From: Chrysophaeum taylorii
Taxonomy: Eukaryota > Sar > Pelagophyceae > Pelagomonadales > Pelagomonadaceae
Direction: 5' to 3'
Assembly (NCBI GenBank): GCA_029834535.1
Contig: JAQMWT010000340.1
Coordinates: 186,001 to 250,000 of the forward strand
DNA: 64,000 bases
Below the pieces are notes generated by a model. That model was not told the origin of the DNA and searched no databases. It saw only the letters and a list, made by a program, of their open reading frames with translations. The translations under genes were made by a program, and so were the position numbers. Below are positions 52,975 to 62,476 of the stretch, in pieces. Within the stretch, counting starts at the first letter, position 1, and each line of letters starts with the position of its first letter.

Positions 52975-54034
52975 GTCGTCGCAGATTTCCACAATAAAAA
53001 ATTAATTAATTAATTAATTAATTAATTAATTAATTAATTAATTAATTAATTAATTAATTAATTAATTAATTAATTAATTAATTAAATGAATAAAATGAAC
53101 AAATAAAAAAAAAAAATAAATAAATGAATGAATGCGGTCGAGGGCCGGCGCAAATTCGTAGCGCAGGATGTGTGTCGCCATTTTTTTTTGTCCTGGCGTT
53201 GGGTGGGTTTGTTGTTGTCGAGAGCGCGTCTCAGCTCGACGTACTCGCGTCCGTGTTCAGAAGGCTATTTTGAGTATAAATTGCAGCCCTTTGGCCAGCG
53301 TTCCTTCGACAGCGTTTCTTCGTCCCGCACTTGTTCGTTCGTTCGTTCGTCATCATCTTCGTGCTGGCGTTCTGGTGGCTTGGCCATTTTTCTGCGCCGG
53401 TTTTGTGTTCCTCGTTTCGCCTTTTTTTTGGGGGGATTTCCCACCGCCTCCTTGCGTGTTCTCGGCCTTGCTCAACACCGCCACCACCCCGCCGTTTGAG
53501 GTTTTGTGCGGACTCGACCTCCCCTCGTTGCTTTTTGTTGTGCTGTTCGCTCGTAGCCCTCGAGATTGCGACTCAGGGTCTGCCGTGCGTGGCGTCTCGT
53601 CGCACTTGCCAGCGTGCATTCCGCCGTCATCATTCATCGCCGGTTTGCCTCTTCTTCTTCTTCCGTGGTCCCCATCTTGTGGAGCTCCCTCGCCTGCTTT
53701 TCGCTTCCTTCCGCTTTCTCTGCGATTGATTCATCTATCAATCCATCGGGGCGTTGGTTGTCTCGCCGCGCGAACCAAAGAGCAGAAGAAGAAGAAGGAG
53801 AAACCAAAATGTGGTTGGTTGTATTGTTCGTCGAACAATTCGTCGTCGTTCTCCAAGACAAGACTTATTAGTATACAAGGTATTATTATTGTATTACGGA
53901 ATCTGGCTGGCAGTTTTGCCGCGTGACGTGGCCAAAATCGTGGTGGGCCTTGGTTTTTTAAAAGGGGCAGGACGCGATGGGGAGGAGGAGGCCAGCGGCA
54001 GCAGCAGCAGCAGGAATGCGATGACGATATAATA
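52923..54034. other. Upstream region of the CAP-Gly/formin gene with simple repeats
   Basis: Contains a (CT)n/(CA)n run at 52943-52975 and a long (TTAA)n tract at about 53001-53085. The rest is pyrimidine-rich on the plus strand. A 252-codon open frame (53168-53926) has biased composition and no domain, so I do not call it; it may include promoter and 5' UTR of the gene at 54035. Confidence 0.5.
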
Positions 54035-57000
54035 ATGGAGGCTCCGGGATCACCGCTGCGTTCGCGCGAGTGTTACGAGGCGCGGCGGGTGCGGGCATTG
54101 GAGGAGTCGCGGAAGCGGTCGCAGCGCATGGCGCGCGAATACCGGCAGCGTCGGAAGGGGTCGCCCAAGACAGAATCGTCGTCGTCGTCGGGGGGGGGGT
54201 TCGCCTTTGGGTCGTACACGAAGAAGAAGCGATGTAATAACAACAACAATAATAATAATAATGTGCGGCGAGGTACTACGAAGAGCGGCACGAGCTGCCC
54301 GCCGAAGAGCTACGTGGAGCTGCTGCGCGGCGAATGGCGTCCTTCCGAGGTCGAGGAGGAGAAGCGCGCGTCGTTGAAGTTGGGGTGCCGGGTGGACGTC
54401 GTGGACCGGCGCGGCGCGCCTCGGCGGCTCGACTGCGGGTCGCTGCGGTTTCTGGGTCCAACGGCTTTTTCGACCGGGCGGCAGGCGTGGTGCGGAGTCG
54501 AGCTGGATCTGCCTCTGGGGAAGCACGACGGCGCGGTGGACGGAGTGCGGTACTTCACGTGCGGTCGAGATCGCGGGCTCATGGTACCTGCCGAGTTGTG
54601 CCGGAACTGCGAAGAGGAGCCGGCGATCGAGAGCGCCAAGACCGAAGAGGTGACGTCGCGGGGCGACGAGTCGCCGCGGCGAGATCCAAAGTTGGAGCCG
54701 TACTTTCGAATGGTCGAGGTCGGCGTCCCGCGGTCCGCGGTTGCTCTCAAGATGCTCGCGGACGGGATCGACGGCGCTGCTCTGTTTGCCGACGAGAAAG
54801 AGGACGAGCGGAAGGGTCCGTTTCAGCACGCGGGTTTCCGGGCTTTGCACTGGGACGCGGCCGAGGGCGTCGAGACGACGACGAACGAGCCGCCTCCAAA
54901 GATGTTGGACGGGCACGAGTGGCCGCTGGTGGTGACGGCCTTTGGGAAGCGGTGTCGACCGTTGCCGAGACCAATCGCCCCCGGGGGAAAGGTGGAGACT
55001 ACCGGTGGCCCCCCGACGACGACGACGACGACGACGACGGTGCTGGATCCGCGGCGCGCGATGAACGTGGACATCATGCTCGGCAAGCTCTCCGGCCTCG
55101 GCGCGGATCCCCGCAGCTTAGCCGAGGATCTGTGGTCGCGGCGGCGAAAATTCACCGCCGAGGAGCTCGAGCTGCTGGCAGCGGTCGCGCCGAACGAGGA
55201 CGAACGTCGGCGGCTCGGAGGAGGAGACCTCAAGGACGACGACCTTCGGCGGCGGAGTCCCGCAGAAGCGGCGCTCGCGGCCCTCGCGGGCGTGCCGAGG
55301 TGCGCCGAGTTGATCCAGGCCGAGCTGCTGCTGGCGACGTATGCTCCTCGGCTCGCCGCGGCGGTCGCCGAAGCCAACCTGCGGTCGGCGACCTGCCGGC
55401 ACGTGTGCGGGTCGCGGTCTTTGCGCCGGTTCCTCGATACGTCGTACGCGGTCGCTTCCGGCGCTCGGTTCGGGTGCACGCGGCGGCGGGCCAAGGTGGC
55501 CTTTGGGTCGCTGCCCGGGCTGCTGCGGGCCAAGGGAAACGCGGGGACGTTCGTCGACGTCGTGACGCGGATCCTGAGGGACCGCGGAGACCTCGAGGCC
55601 CTCGACTTCTGCGCCCACGTCCTCAAGGGGACGGTGATGCAAGGGGCGCCAACCGGCGTCTCGTGTCGAGGCGAGCCTCGCGAGCTGGCGCTCGCGGTGA
55701 CGGGGGTCGCCAACGCCCTCGCCGACGCTCGCGGGCTCGTTTTGGGGGCCGCCGACGGCGCTGCCGAGGACCGGGGGGCCGCCGCCGCGCAAAAGAACGC
55801 GGTCTCGTCGTCGTCGTCGTCGACGCGATCTCCTAAAAAACGTCTCTCGGACGCCGAGGTCCGGCTCGCGCGCGCGCGCGACGAGGTCCGCGCGGCGACG
55901 GCAGCCGCGTTCGCAGCCCTCGAAGCCGGCAATAATAATAACAACAAGACTGCGACTCCGATCACCCCCTACGACCCGAACTCGTGGGCGCGCAGGCGCA
56001 GGGATCAGATCGAACGAGCGGCCGCGATCAGAGCCTACCGCAGGGGCGTCGTAGCGCCTCCCGAGGATTCGACCCCGACGCCGGTCCACGCTTCCAGGCC
56101 GCCGGCCAAGAAGTGGCGGCTCCCCGAGCGCGTCGCTGCTGCGATCGAGGCGGGGAACCGCGGTATTCCCGTGCTGCGCGCGGCCCGCGCGTGGGCGACG
56201 AGCTCCGCGGTTCCCGCCCCCCGCCTCGAAGTCTTCGTCTCGAGCTCGCGCCACGCGCTTCGAATGGCCGCGACCTTGCGCGACCTCGAAGGCGGCAAGG
56301 TTCTTCCGACCGAGATAGCCCGGGCAGCGCGCAACAAAAAACCGCCGGAGACAAAAAAAATAGATCCCTCGATGCTTCTGGCCGCGATTTGCCGGCGCGA
56401 GAAGCGAAAGCCCGCACGATTCGAGGCCCTCGCCGCGCGGTCGGCCGCGATTGCCGCCGAACTCGGGGGTGTCGACGATGCCTTGGACGCGGCGGAGGCC
56501 GCTCTCGCGGCAGCCAACGCGGCGGGCGACGATCTTAGGCGATTTCTCGCGAGCTCGGATTCTGCCGACGCCTGTCTCTCGAGCGTCGTCGACGTCGCCC
56601 GCCTCGTCGCCTTAACCCTCGACCGCGCCGGGATCGTCCCGGGCGAGCGCCACGACCCCCGCGTCGACGATATCGTCCTAACGCCCTTTGGCGTCGCGAC
56701 CGTCGACGCGACCAGGGAGAGTCCCTGGTACCCGCCCCGTCGAGTCGCGACCGTTAGGCTTCTTCCCCCGGCCGCCTACGTCCTCGCCTACGTCGACCCC
56801 AAACATCTCCTGCGACCCCCCTGCCGCGCATTCACCCCCTACGGCCCCGCCATTGTCGAGACCCTCCGCCGCCCGCACGCCCGCGTCCGCTTCTCCTGGG
56901 GCGCGGCCTTCCTTCGCCTCGCCGACCTCCGCTACTGCGCCCACGAGGGTCGACACCACTACTCCTCGCTACCGGGGAAGGGTGCTGCTGGTGCTGCTGG

Positions 57001-57232
57001 AACCGACAAGCCGCCCCGCACCTCCGAGGCGAGCGTGCCGGACGACAACACCTCCTGCGGGTGCCCGACAACGATCTCCGACGCGGCGACCGCGACCATC
57101 GACGACGACTTGGACGCCGCCGACTTGGACGCCGCCGACTTGGACGCCGCCGACTTGGACGCCGTCTCCGACCTCCTCGACTCGGACCTCGACGACGACC
57201 TCGCCAACCTCGGCTCCTTCCTTGAAGTCTGA
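54035..57232 (+). CDS. CAP-Gly domain / formin (FH2) fusion protein
   Basis: A 1065-residue protein in one frame that appears to combine microtubule-end binding with actin nucleation. Residues ~115-188 form a CAP-Gly domain: GSLRFLGPTAFSTGRQAWCG, VELDLPLGKHDGAVDGVRYF and RGLMVPAEL, with GKHDG in place of GKNDG. Residues ~223-245 (YFRMVEVGVPRSAVALKMLA, then DGID) match the short WASHC3/CCDC53-like motif often seen before FH2 in protist formins. FH2 begins at FRALHWD (~268), has VLDPRRAMNVDIMLGKL (~336), the helical region around FTAEELELLAAVAPNEDE, GVPRCAELIQAELLLATY, and the GNAGTFVDVVTRILRD part. There is no long proline-rich FH1; only a PP and poly-Thr linker. The C-terminus (~870-975) has two DxVLTPFGVATV / FTPYGPAIVETL-type repeats and ends in an acidic DLDAA repeat. 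FH2 is divergent and nucleation activity is unproven. Confidence 0.8.
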   Translation: MEAPGSPLRSRECYEARRVRALEESRKRSQRMAREYRQRRKGSPKTESSSSSGGGFAFGSYTKKKRCNNNNNNNNNVRRGTTKSGTSCPPKSYVELLRGEWRPSEVEEEKRASLKLGCRVDVVDRRGAPRRLDCGSLRFLGPTAFSTGRQAWCGVELDLPLGKHDGAVDGVRYFTCGRDRGLMVPAELCRNCEEEPAIESAKTEEVTSRGDESPRRDPKLEPYFRMVEVGVPRSAVALKMLADGIDGAALFADEKEDERKGPFQHAGFRALHWDAAEGVETTTNEPPPKMLDGHEWPLVVTAFGKRCRPLPRPIAPGGKVETTGGPPTTTTTTTTVLDPRRAMNVDIMLGKLSGLGADPRSLAEDLWSRRRKFTAEELELLAAVAPNEDERRRLGGGDLKDDDLRRRSPAEAALAALAGVPRCAELIQAELLLATYAPRLAAAVAEANLRSATCRHVCGSRSLRRFLDTSYAVASGARFGCTRRRAKVAFGSLPGLLRAKGNAGTFVDVVTRILRDRGDLEALDFCAHVLKGTVMQGAPTGVSCRGEPRELALAVTGVANALADARGLVLGAADGAAEDRGAAAAQKNAVSSSSSSTRSPKKRLSDAEVRLARARDEVRAATAAAFAALEAGNNNNNKTATPITPYDPNSWARRRRDQIERAAAIRAYRRGVVAPPEDSTPTPVHASRPPAKKWRLPERVAAAIEAGNRGIPVLRAARAWATSSAVPAPRLEVFVSSSRHALRMAATLRDLEGGKVLPTEIARAARNKKPPETKKIDPSMLLAAICRREKRKPARFEALAARSAAIAAELGGVDDALDAAEAALAAANAAGDDLRRFLASSDSADACLSSVVDVARLVALTLDRAGIVPGERHDPRVDDIVLTPFGVATVDATRESPWYPPRRVATVRLLPPAAYVLAYVDPKHLLRPPCRAFTPYGPAIVETLRRPHARVRFSWGAAFLRLADLRYCAHEGRHHYSSLPGKGAAGAAGTDKPPRTSEASVPDDNTSCGCPTTISDAATATIDDDLDAADLDAADLDAADLDAVSDLLDSDLDDDLANLGSFLEV

Positions 57233-57288
57233 GGCGGCGTCTGGGCCTCTCCCCCCTTTTTTAGGTGTCTTTATTATTAATATTATTA

Positions 57289-58297
57289 CGAGTCCAGGCC
57301 GGCCACGAAGTTCACTTATTGGTCCCAATCTCTAACCCCAGCACAAGTTCACCTGCTCCCGTTAAGTTCACCTAGTCCCAATCTCTAACCCCAGTAAATT
57401 CGACGTAAACCCAATCTCTACCCTGGCAGTTAAAGTTCGGCGTAAACCCACTCACCCCACTCTCCTTCGAGCTCGTCGCTCTCACCCCCGCCAATCCAAG
57501 CTGCTTTGATCCGCACACGCCGCTAAGCTTTGAGTTTACTCCGAAAGCCCCAGTAAGTTCGCACTTGGTCTCATCAGTAAGTTCACCTGGTCACTAAGTT
57601 CGCCTAGTCCCAATCTCTAACCCCAGGAACTTCACCTGGTTCCAGTAAGTTAACCTATAGTGCGCGTGTAGACGCCGGGAGGGGGCTTATCGATATTGCG
57701 CAGCACGTGTGGGGTAGGGTGGAGTCGTCGACTCAGAAGAGCATATCCTCGGGGTGGCCAATCGACAGAGAGCCACTTAGAGCTGGACGTGACAGAAGAC
57801 GGGCTTGGGCAAGAGGACGCCGACCTCGCGGGGCGTCTGGCCCTGGCTCTTGTTGATCGTTTGGCGTCGGTGGGGCTTGAGGGATACAGGTTGGAGGAGC
57901 CTCGGTGACACGACACGATCGATCACGTATCTGGTACCGTTGCAGTGGCCGTGCGACGGGTCGAGGTTGCGAAGACTTTAAGCTCGCGATCAAAGTCAGC
58001 ATGCCGTTGGTTGTCAGGGAGTCGAAAACTCGACTGTAAAGAGCGAGGCGTCGTCTTCCGACCCAACCTAGTCGGCCGAAAAAAAGAACTCCGACGCCTC
58101 GTCTCCTGGAAAAGAAGGCCGCGGTCATTCATGCGCGCGTTGTCAGCATCGACAACATCGTTTCGACGGGGCGTGAGAATGGCGCGCCGAAAGAGCCGCC
58201 GCGGGTTGTGGAAATAGTCTGCGAGGTCGCCGTAGACGGCTTGGAGGATCACTGTCTGCCTCGCGGGCCTACATGATCCTTACCCTAAATCGAGGGA
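57289..58297 (-). mobile_element. Helitron-helicase-fragment unit, right end replaced
   Basis: Starts in a diverged GAGTCCAGGCC end and keeps the minisatellite and the helicase remnant (minus strand ILQAVYGDLADYFHNPRRLF). It stops at the CCTAAATCGAGGGAC block and passes directly into a retroelement relic; the GACA tract and the TTAGGA end are missing. Confidence 0.75.
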
Positions 58298-58682
58298 CGG
58301 CCCAAACTCGCCGCATCTACCGTGAGTGGGGGATCGCCAACGCATTAGGCCGGGCTCGCTGCGCCTCTCCGCCCACACCCATGTCGCCGCCGCGGGGAAC
58401 CCCACCCAGGCCGCCCGATCCCAGCGCGACGTCACCCTTCGTCGCACACGTCCGGCGGCCGCACACCTGGGCGGGGCCCGTCCTCTCGCCGCCTGCCTCG
58501 GCGATGACCCCACTAGGTCCCGCGCGCCACTATTCCGCTCGTCAGGCACATCCCTCATACCCCACAAACCCACCCACATCCCATGCTCCTGACCCCCTCT
58601 ACCGGCCCACGCCACGCCACCTACAGACACCCACTCCATCCTCATGCTCCCCACACACCTCAGCAGTCGCATTTAAAGACAG
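58298..58682 (+). pseudogene. Retroelement C-terminal relic with 3' tail
   Basis: Reads QTRRIYREWGIANALGRARC in the plus strand and ends in GCAGTCGCATTTAAAGACAG. It matches the right-hand part of the relic at 60745-61294 and is joined on both sides to Helitron-type units. Confidence 0.65.
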
Positions 58683-59732
58683 CAAGTGCAGGCCAGTAAG
58701 TTCACCCACTCCCAATCCTAACCCGCTGTCACCTGGTCCCATAGTTTCGCATGTTCACCTGGTCCAGTCCACCTAGCTCACACAAACCCTTGAGCTCGTC
58801 GCTCTGCCTCCGCCAATCTAAGCTGCTTTGATCCGCACGCGCCGCCAACCTTTGAGTTTACTCTAACCCTTTACTCTAAAACCCGTATGTTCACCTGGTC
58901 CCAGTTTCACCTGGTCACCAGTCACCTAGTCCCAATCTCAAACCCCAGTAAGTTCACCTGGTCCCAGTGTCACCATAGTGCGTGTAGACGCCGGAAGGGG
59001 CTTATCGGTATTGCGCAGCACGTGTGGGTAGCGGAGTCGTCGACTCAGAAGGATATCCTCGGGGTTGCCGATCGACAGAGAGCCACGTAGAGCTGGACGT
59101 GGCAGAAGACGGGCTTCGCCAAGAGGACGCCGACCTCGCGGGGCGTCTGGCCCTGGCTCTTGGTGATCGTTTGGCGTCGGCGGGCCTTACGGGATACAGG
59201 TTGGAGGAGCCTCGGTGACAACGACACGATCGATCATGTATCTGGTACCGTTGCAGTGGCCGTGCGACGGGTCGAGGTTGCGAAGACTTTAAGCTCGCGA
59301 TCAAAGTCAGCATGCCGTTGGTTGTCAGGGAGTTCAAAACTCGACTGTAAAGAGCGAGGCGTCGTCTTCCGACCCAACCTAGTCGGCCGAAAAGAACTCC
59401 GACGCCTCGTCTCCGGGAAAAAAAGGCCGCGGTCATGCGCGCGTTGTCAGCATCGACAACATCGTTTCGACGGGGCGTGAGAATGGCGCGCTGAAAGAGC
59501 CGCCGCGGGTCGTGGAAATAGTCTGCGAGGTCGCCGTAGACGGCTTGGAGGATCACTGTCTGGCTCTCGCGCCTACCTGATCCTTACTCTCGCGCCTACC
59601 TGATCCTTACCCTAAATCGAGGGACAAACAGACAGACCCACACACACCCCCCCCTCTTAGCAGTCGACATTTAAAGACAAACAGACAGACAGACAGACAA
59701 ACAAACAAACATCTGTCGATTAGTAGTTAGGA
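58683..59732 (-). mobile_element. Helitron-helicase-fragment unit with inserted tail
   Basis: Opens CAAGTGCAGGCCAGTAAG and ends CGATTAGTAGTTAGGA. The minisatellite part is degraded by many small deletions. A 42-bp retroelement tail (59638-59679, ending ATTTAAAGACA) sits inside the GACA tract. The remnant includes a 184-codon minus-strand frame beginning MILQAVYGDLADYFHDPRRL. Confidence 0.8.
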
Positions 59733-59736
59733 CAAA

Positions 59737-61319
59737 CAAGTGCAGGCCAGTAAGTTCACCTACTCCCAATCTCTAACCCCAGTAAGTTCACCTGGTCCCA
59801 GTAAGTTCACCTGGTTTGTAAGTTCACCTAGTCCAAATCTCTAACCCCAGTAAGTTCGGCGTAAACCCACTCGTGCTCACACCACTCCTTCGAGCTCGTC
59901 GCTGTCGCCTCCGCCAATCTAAGCTGCTTTGATCCGCTTACACCGCCAAACTTTCGTTTACTCTAAAACCCCAGTAAGTTTCACCTGGTCCCAGTACTCA
60001 CCTGGTCACAATCACCATCCCAATCTCCAACCCCAGTAAGTTCACCTGGTCCCAGTAAGTTCACCTATAGTGCGCGTGTAGACGCCGGGAGGGGCTTATC
60101 GGTATTGCGCAGCACGGGGTAGGGTGGAGTCGTCGACTCAGAAGAGCATATCCTCGGGTTGCCGATCGACAGAGAGCCACGTAGAGCTGGACGTGGCAGA
60201 AGACGGGCTTGGGCAAGAGGACGCCGACCTGCGGGCGTCTGGCCCTGGCTCTTGTGGCCCTGGCTCTTGTTGATCGTTTGGCGTCGGCGGGCCTTAAGGG
60301 ATACAGGTTGGAGGAGCCTCGGTGACACGACACGATCGATCATGTATCTGGTACCGTTGCAGTGGCCGTGCGACGGGTCGAGGTTTCGAAGACCTTAAGC
60401 TCGCGCTCAAAGTCAGCATGCCGTTGGTTGTCAGGGAGTCGAAAACTCGACTGTAAGGAGCGAGGCGTCGTCTTCCGACCCAGCCTAGTCAGCCGAAAAG
60501 AACTCCGACGCCTCGTCTCCGGGAAAAAAAGGCCGCGGTCATGCGCGCGTTGTCAGCATCGACAACATCGTTTCGACGGGGCGTGAGAATGGCGCGCTGA
60601 AAGAGCCGCCGCGGGTCGTGGAAACAGTCTGCGAGGTCGCCGCAGACGCCTTGGAGGATCAGTGTCTGGCTCGCGGGCCTATATGATCCTTACCCTAAAT
60701 CGAGGGACAAACACACAAACAAACAAACAGACAGACAGACAAACCCCAGCCGGGTACAGCACCACCGCCTGGCTTCTTGGGCCCTGTCGAACAGCGGCTA
60801 CGTAGCTACGGCACCGTCGCCGGCCTCGTCTTTGGTGCCTTCGGTGAGGCCAGCGCGGCGTGCCACGCTCTCGCCCAAACATGCGCAGAGCGCATCGCTG
60901 CGCGAACCTGGGTGACAAGCGGCTGCGCCAACTTCACAGAGGCAAAGGCGGCCCAAACTCGCCGCATCTACCGTGAGTGGGGATCGCCAACGCATTAGGC
61001 CGGGCTCGCTGTGCCCTCACCGCCCTCACCCATGTCGCCGCCTCGGGGAACCCCGCCCAGGCCGCCCGATCCCAGCAGGACGTCACCCTTCGTCGCACAT
61101 ACGTCCGGCGGCAGCATGCGTACGACCTACGGGCGGGGCCCGTCCTCTCTTCGCCTGCCCCACGCCTCGGCGATGACCCCGACTAGGTCCCGCGTACTTA
61201 TCTCCGCCCGTCAGGCACATCCCTCCTACCCCACAAACCCACCCACATCCTTCATGCTCCCCACACACACCCTTAGCAGTCGACATTTAAAGACAGACAA
61301 CATCTGTCGATTAGTTTGA
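59737..61319 (-). mobile_element. Helitron-helicase-fragment unit split by a retroelement relic
   Basis: The left part (59737-60744) has the usual opening, minisatellite and remnant up to the GACA tract. The tract is interrupted by the retroelement relic at 60745-61294 and resumes as GACAACATCTGTCGATTAG. So the retroelement inserted into an existing unit. Confidence 0.75.
60745..61294 (+). pseudogene. Retroelement C-terminal relic inserted in a GACA tract
   Basis: Plus-strand reading PVEQRLRSYGTVAGLVFGAF, then ACHALAQTCAERIAARTWVT, GCANFTEAKAAQTRRIYREW and, after a frame change, GIANALGRARCALTALTHVA. The same block is on the minus strand at 3471-4085 and partly at 58298-58682. The GLVFGAFGEAS and RIYREWG pattern is what I remember at the C-terminus of algal reverse-transcriptase polyproteins. 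It ends in CGACATTTAAAGACA, the common tail. A (GACA)n tract lies on both sides. Confidence 0.65.
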
Positions 61320-61321
61320 GA

Positions 61322-62349
61322 CAAGGCAGGCCAAAGTTCACCTACCCCAATCCTAAATCAGTTCACCTGTCCCAGTTTCAAAAGTTCACCTTTTCAGTAA
61401 GTTCACCTAGCTCACACCAACTCCTTTGAGCTCGTCGCTCTCGCCTCCGCCAATCTAAGCTGCTTTGATCCGCACGCGCCGCCAGCCTGTGAGTTTACTC
61501 TAAAAACCCTTTACTCTAAAACCCCCAGTAAGCTCACCTGGTCTCAGTAAGTTCACCTGGTCACTATAATCACCTAGTCCCAATCTCAGACCCCAGTAAG
61601 TTCACCTGGTCCCAGTAAGCTAACCTACAGTGCGCGTGTAGACGCCGGGAGGGGGCTTATTGGTATTGCGCAGCACGTGTGGGGTAGGGCGGAGTCGTCG
61701 ACTCAGAAGAGCATATTCTCGGGGTTGCCGATCGACAGAGAGCCACGTAGAGCTGGACGTGACAGAAGACGGGCTTGTGGGCAAGAGGACGCCGACCTCG
61801 CGGGGCGTCTGGTCCTGGCTCTTGTTGATTGTGTGGCGTAGGCGGGTCTTAAGGGGTACAGGATGGAGGAGCCTCGGTGACACGACACGATCGATCATGT
61901 ATCTGGTACCGTTGCAGTGGCCGTGCGACGGGTCGAGGTTGCGAAGACTTAGCTCGCGATCAAAGTCAGCATGCCGTTGGTTGTCAGGGAGTCGAAAACT
62001 CGACTGTAAAGAGCGAGGCGTCGGCTTCCGACCCAACCTAGTCGGCCGAAAAGAACTCCGACGCCTCGTCTCCGGGAAAAAAAGGGCGCGGTCATGCGCG
62101 CGTTGTCAGCATCGACAACATCGTTTCGACGGGGCGTGAGAATGGCGCGCTGAAAGAGCCGCCGCGGGTCGTGGAAACAGTCTGCGAGGTCGCCGTAGAC
62201 GGCTTGGAGGATCAATGCCTGGCTCGCGGGCCTACCTGATCCTTACTCTCGCGCCTACCTGATCCTTACCCTAAATCGAGGGACAAACAGACAAACAGAC
62301 AAACATCTGTCGATTAGTAGTTAGGACATCTGTCGATTAGTAGTTAGGA
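61322..62349 (-). mobile_element. Helitron-helicase-fragment unit
   Basis: Begins CAAGGCAGGCC (diverged) and ends with two consecutive copies of CGATTAGTAGTTAGGA (62324 region and 62349). In this copy a small deletion joins DRELSLRNLDPSHGHCNGTR into one minus-strand frame, which makes the helicase origin easiest to see. Its end is ~127 bp upstream of the EFHC1-like start codon. Confidence 0.8.
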
Positions 62350-62476
62350 TTATTTCTCTCTTTTTTCTTCGATTTTAGGAGGAGTGAAGTAAAGATACAC
62401 ACACACCACAAGATATGCAGTAAGAAATCATCTTCCGAAGGAGGAACCAACAACGAACGAAGGAACGCCTGCTGGG

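Noticed and set aside
53168-53926. 252-codon frame upstream of the CAP-Gly/formin gene
   Set aside because: Cys/Phe/Ser/Pro-rich, consistent with reading through pyrimidine-rich promoter or UTR; no recognisable motif.
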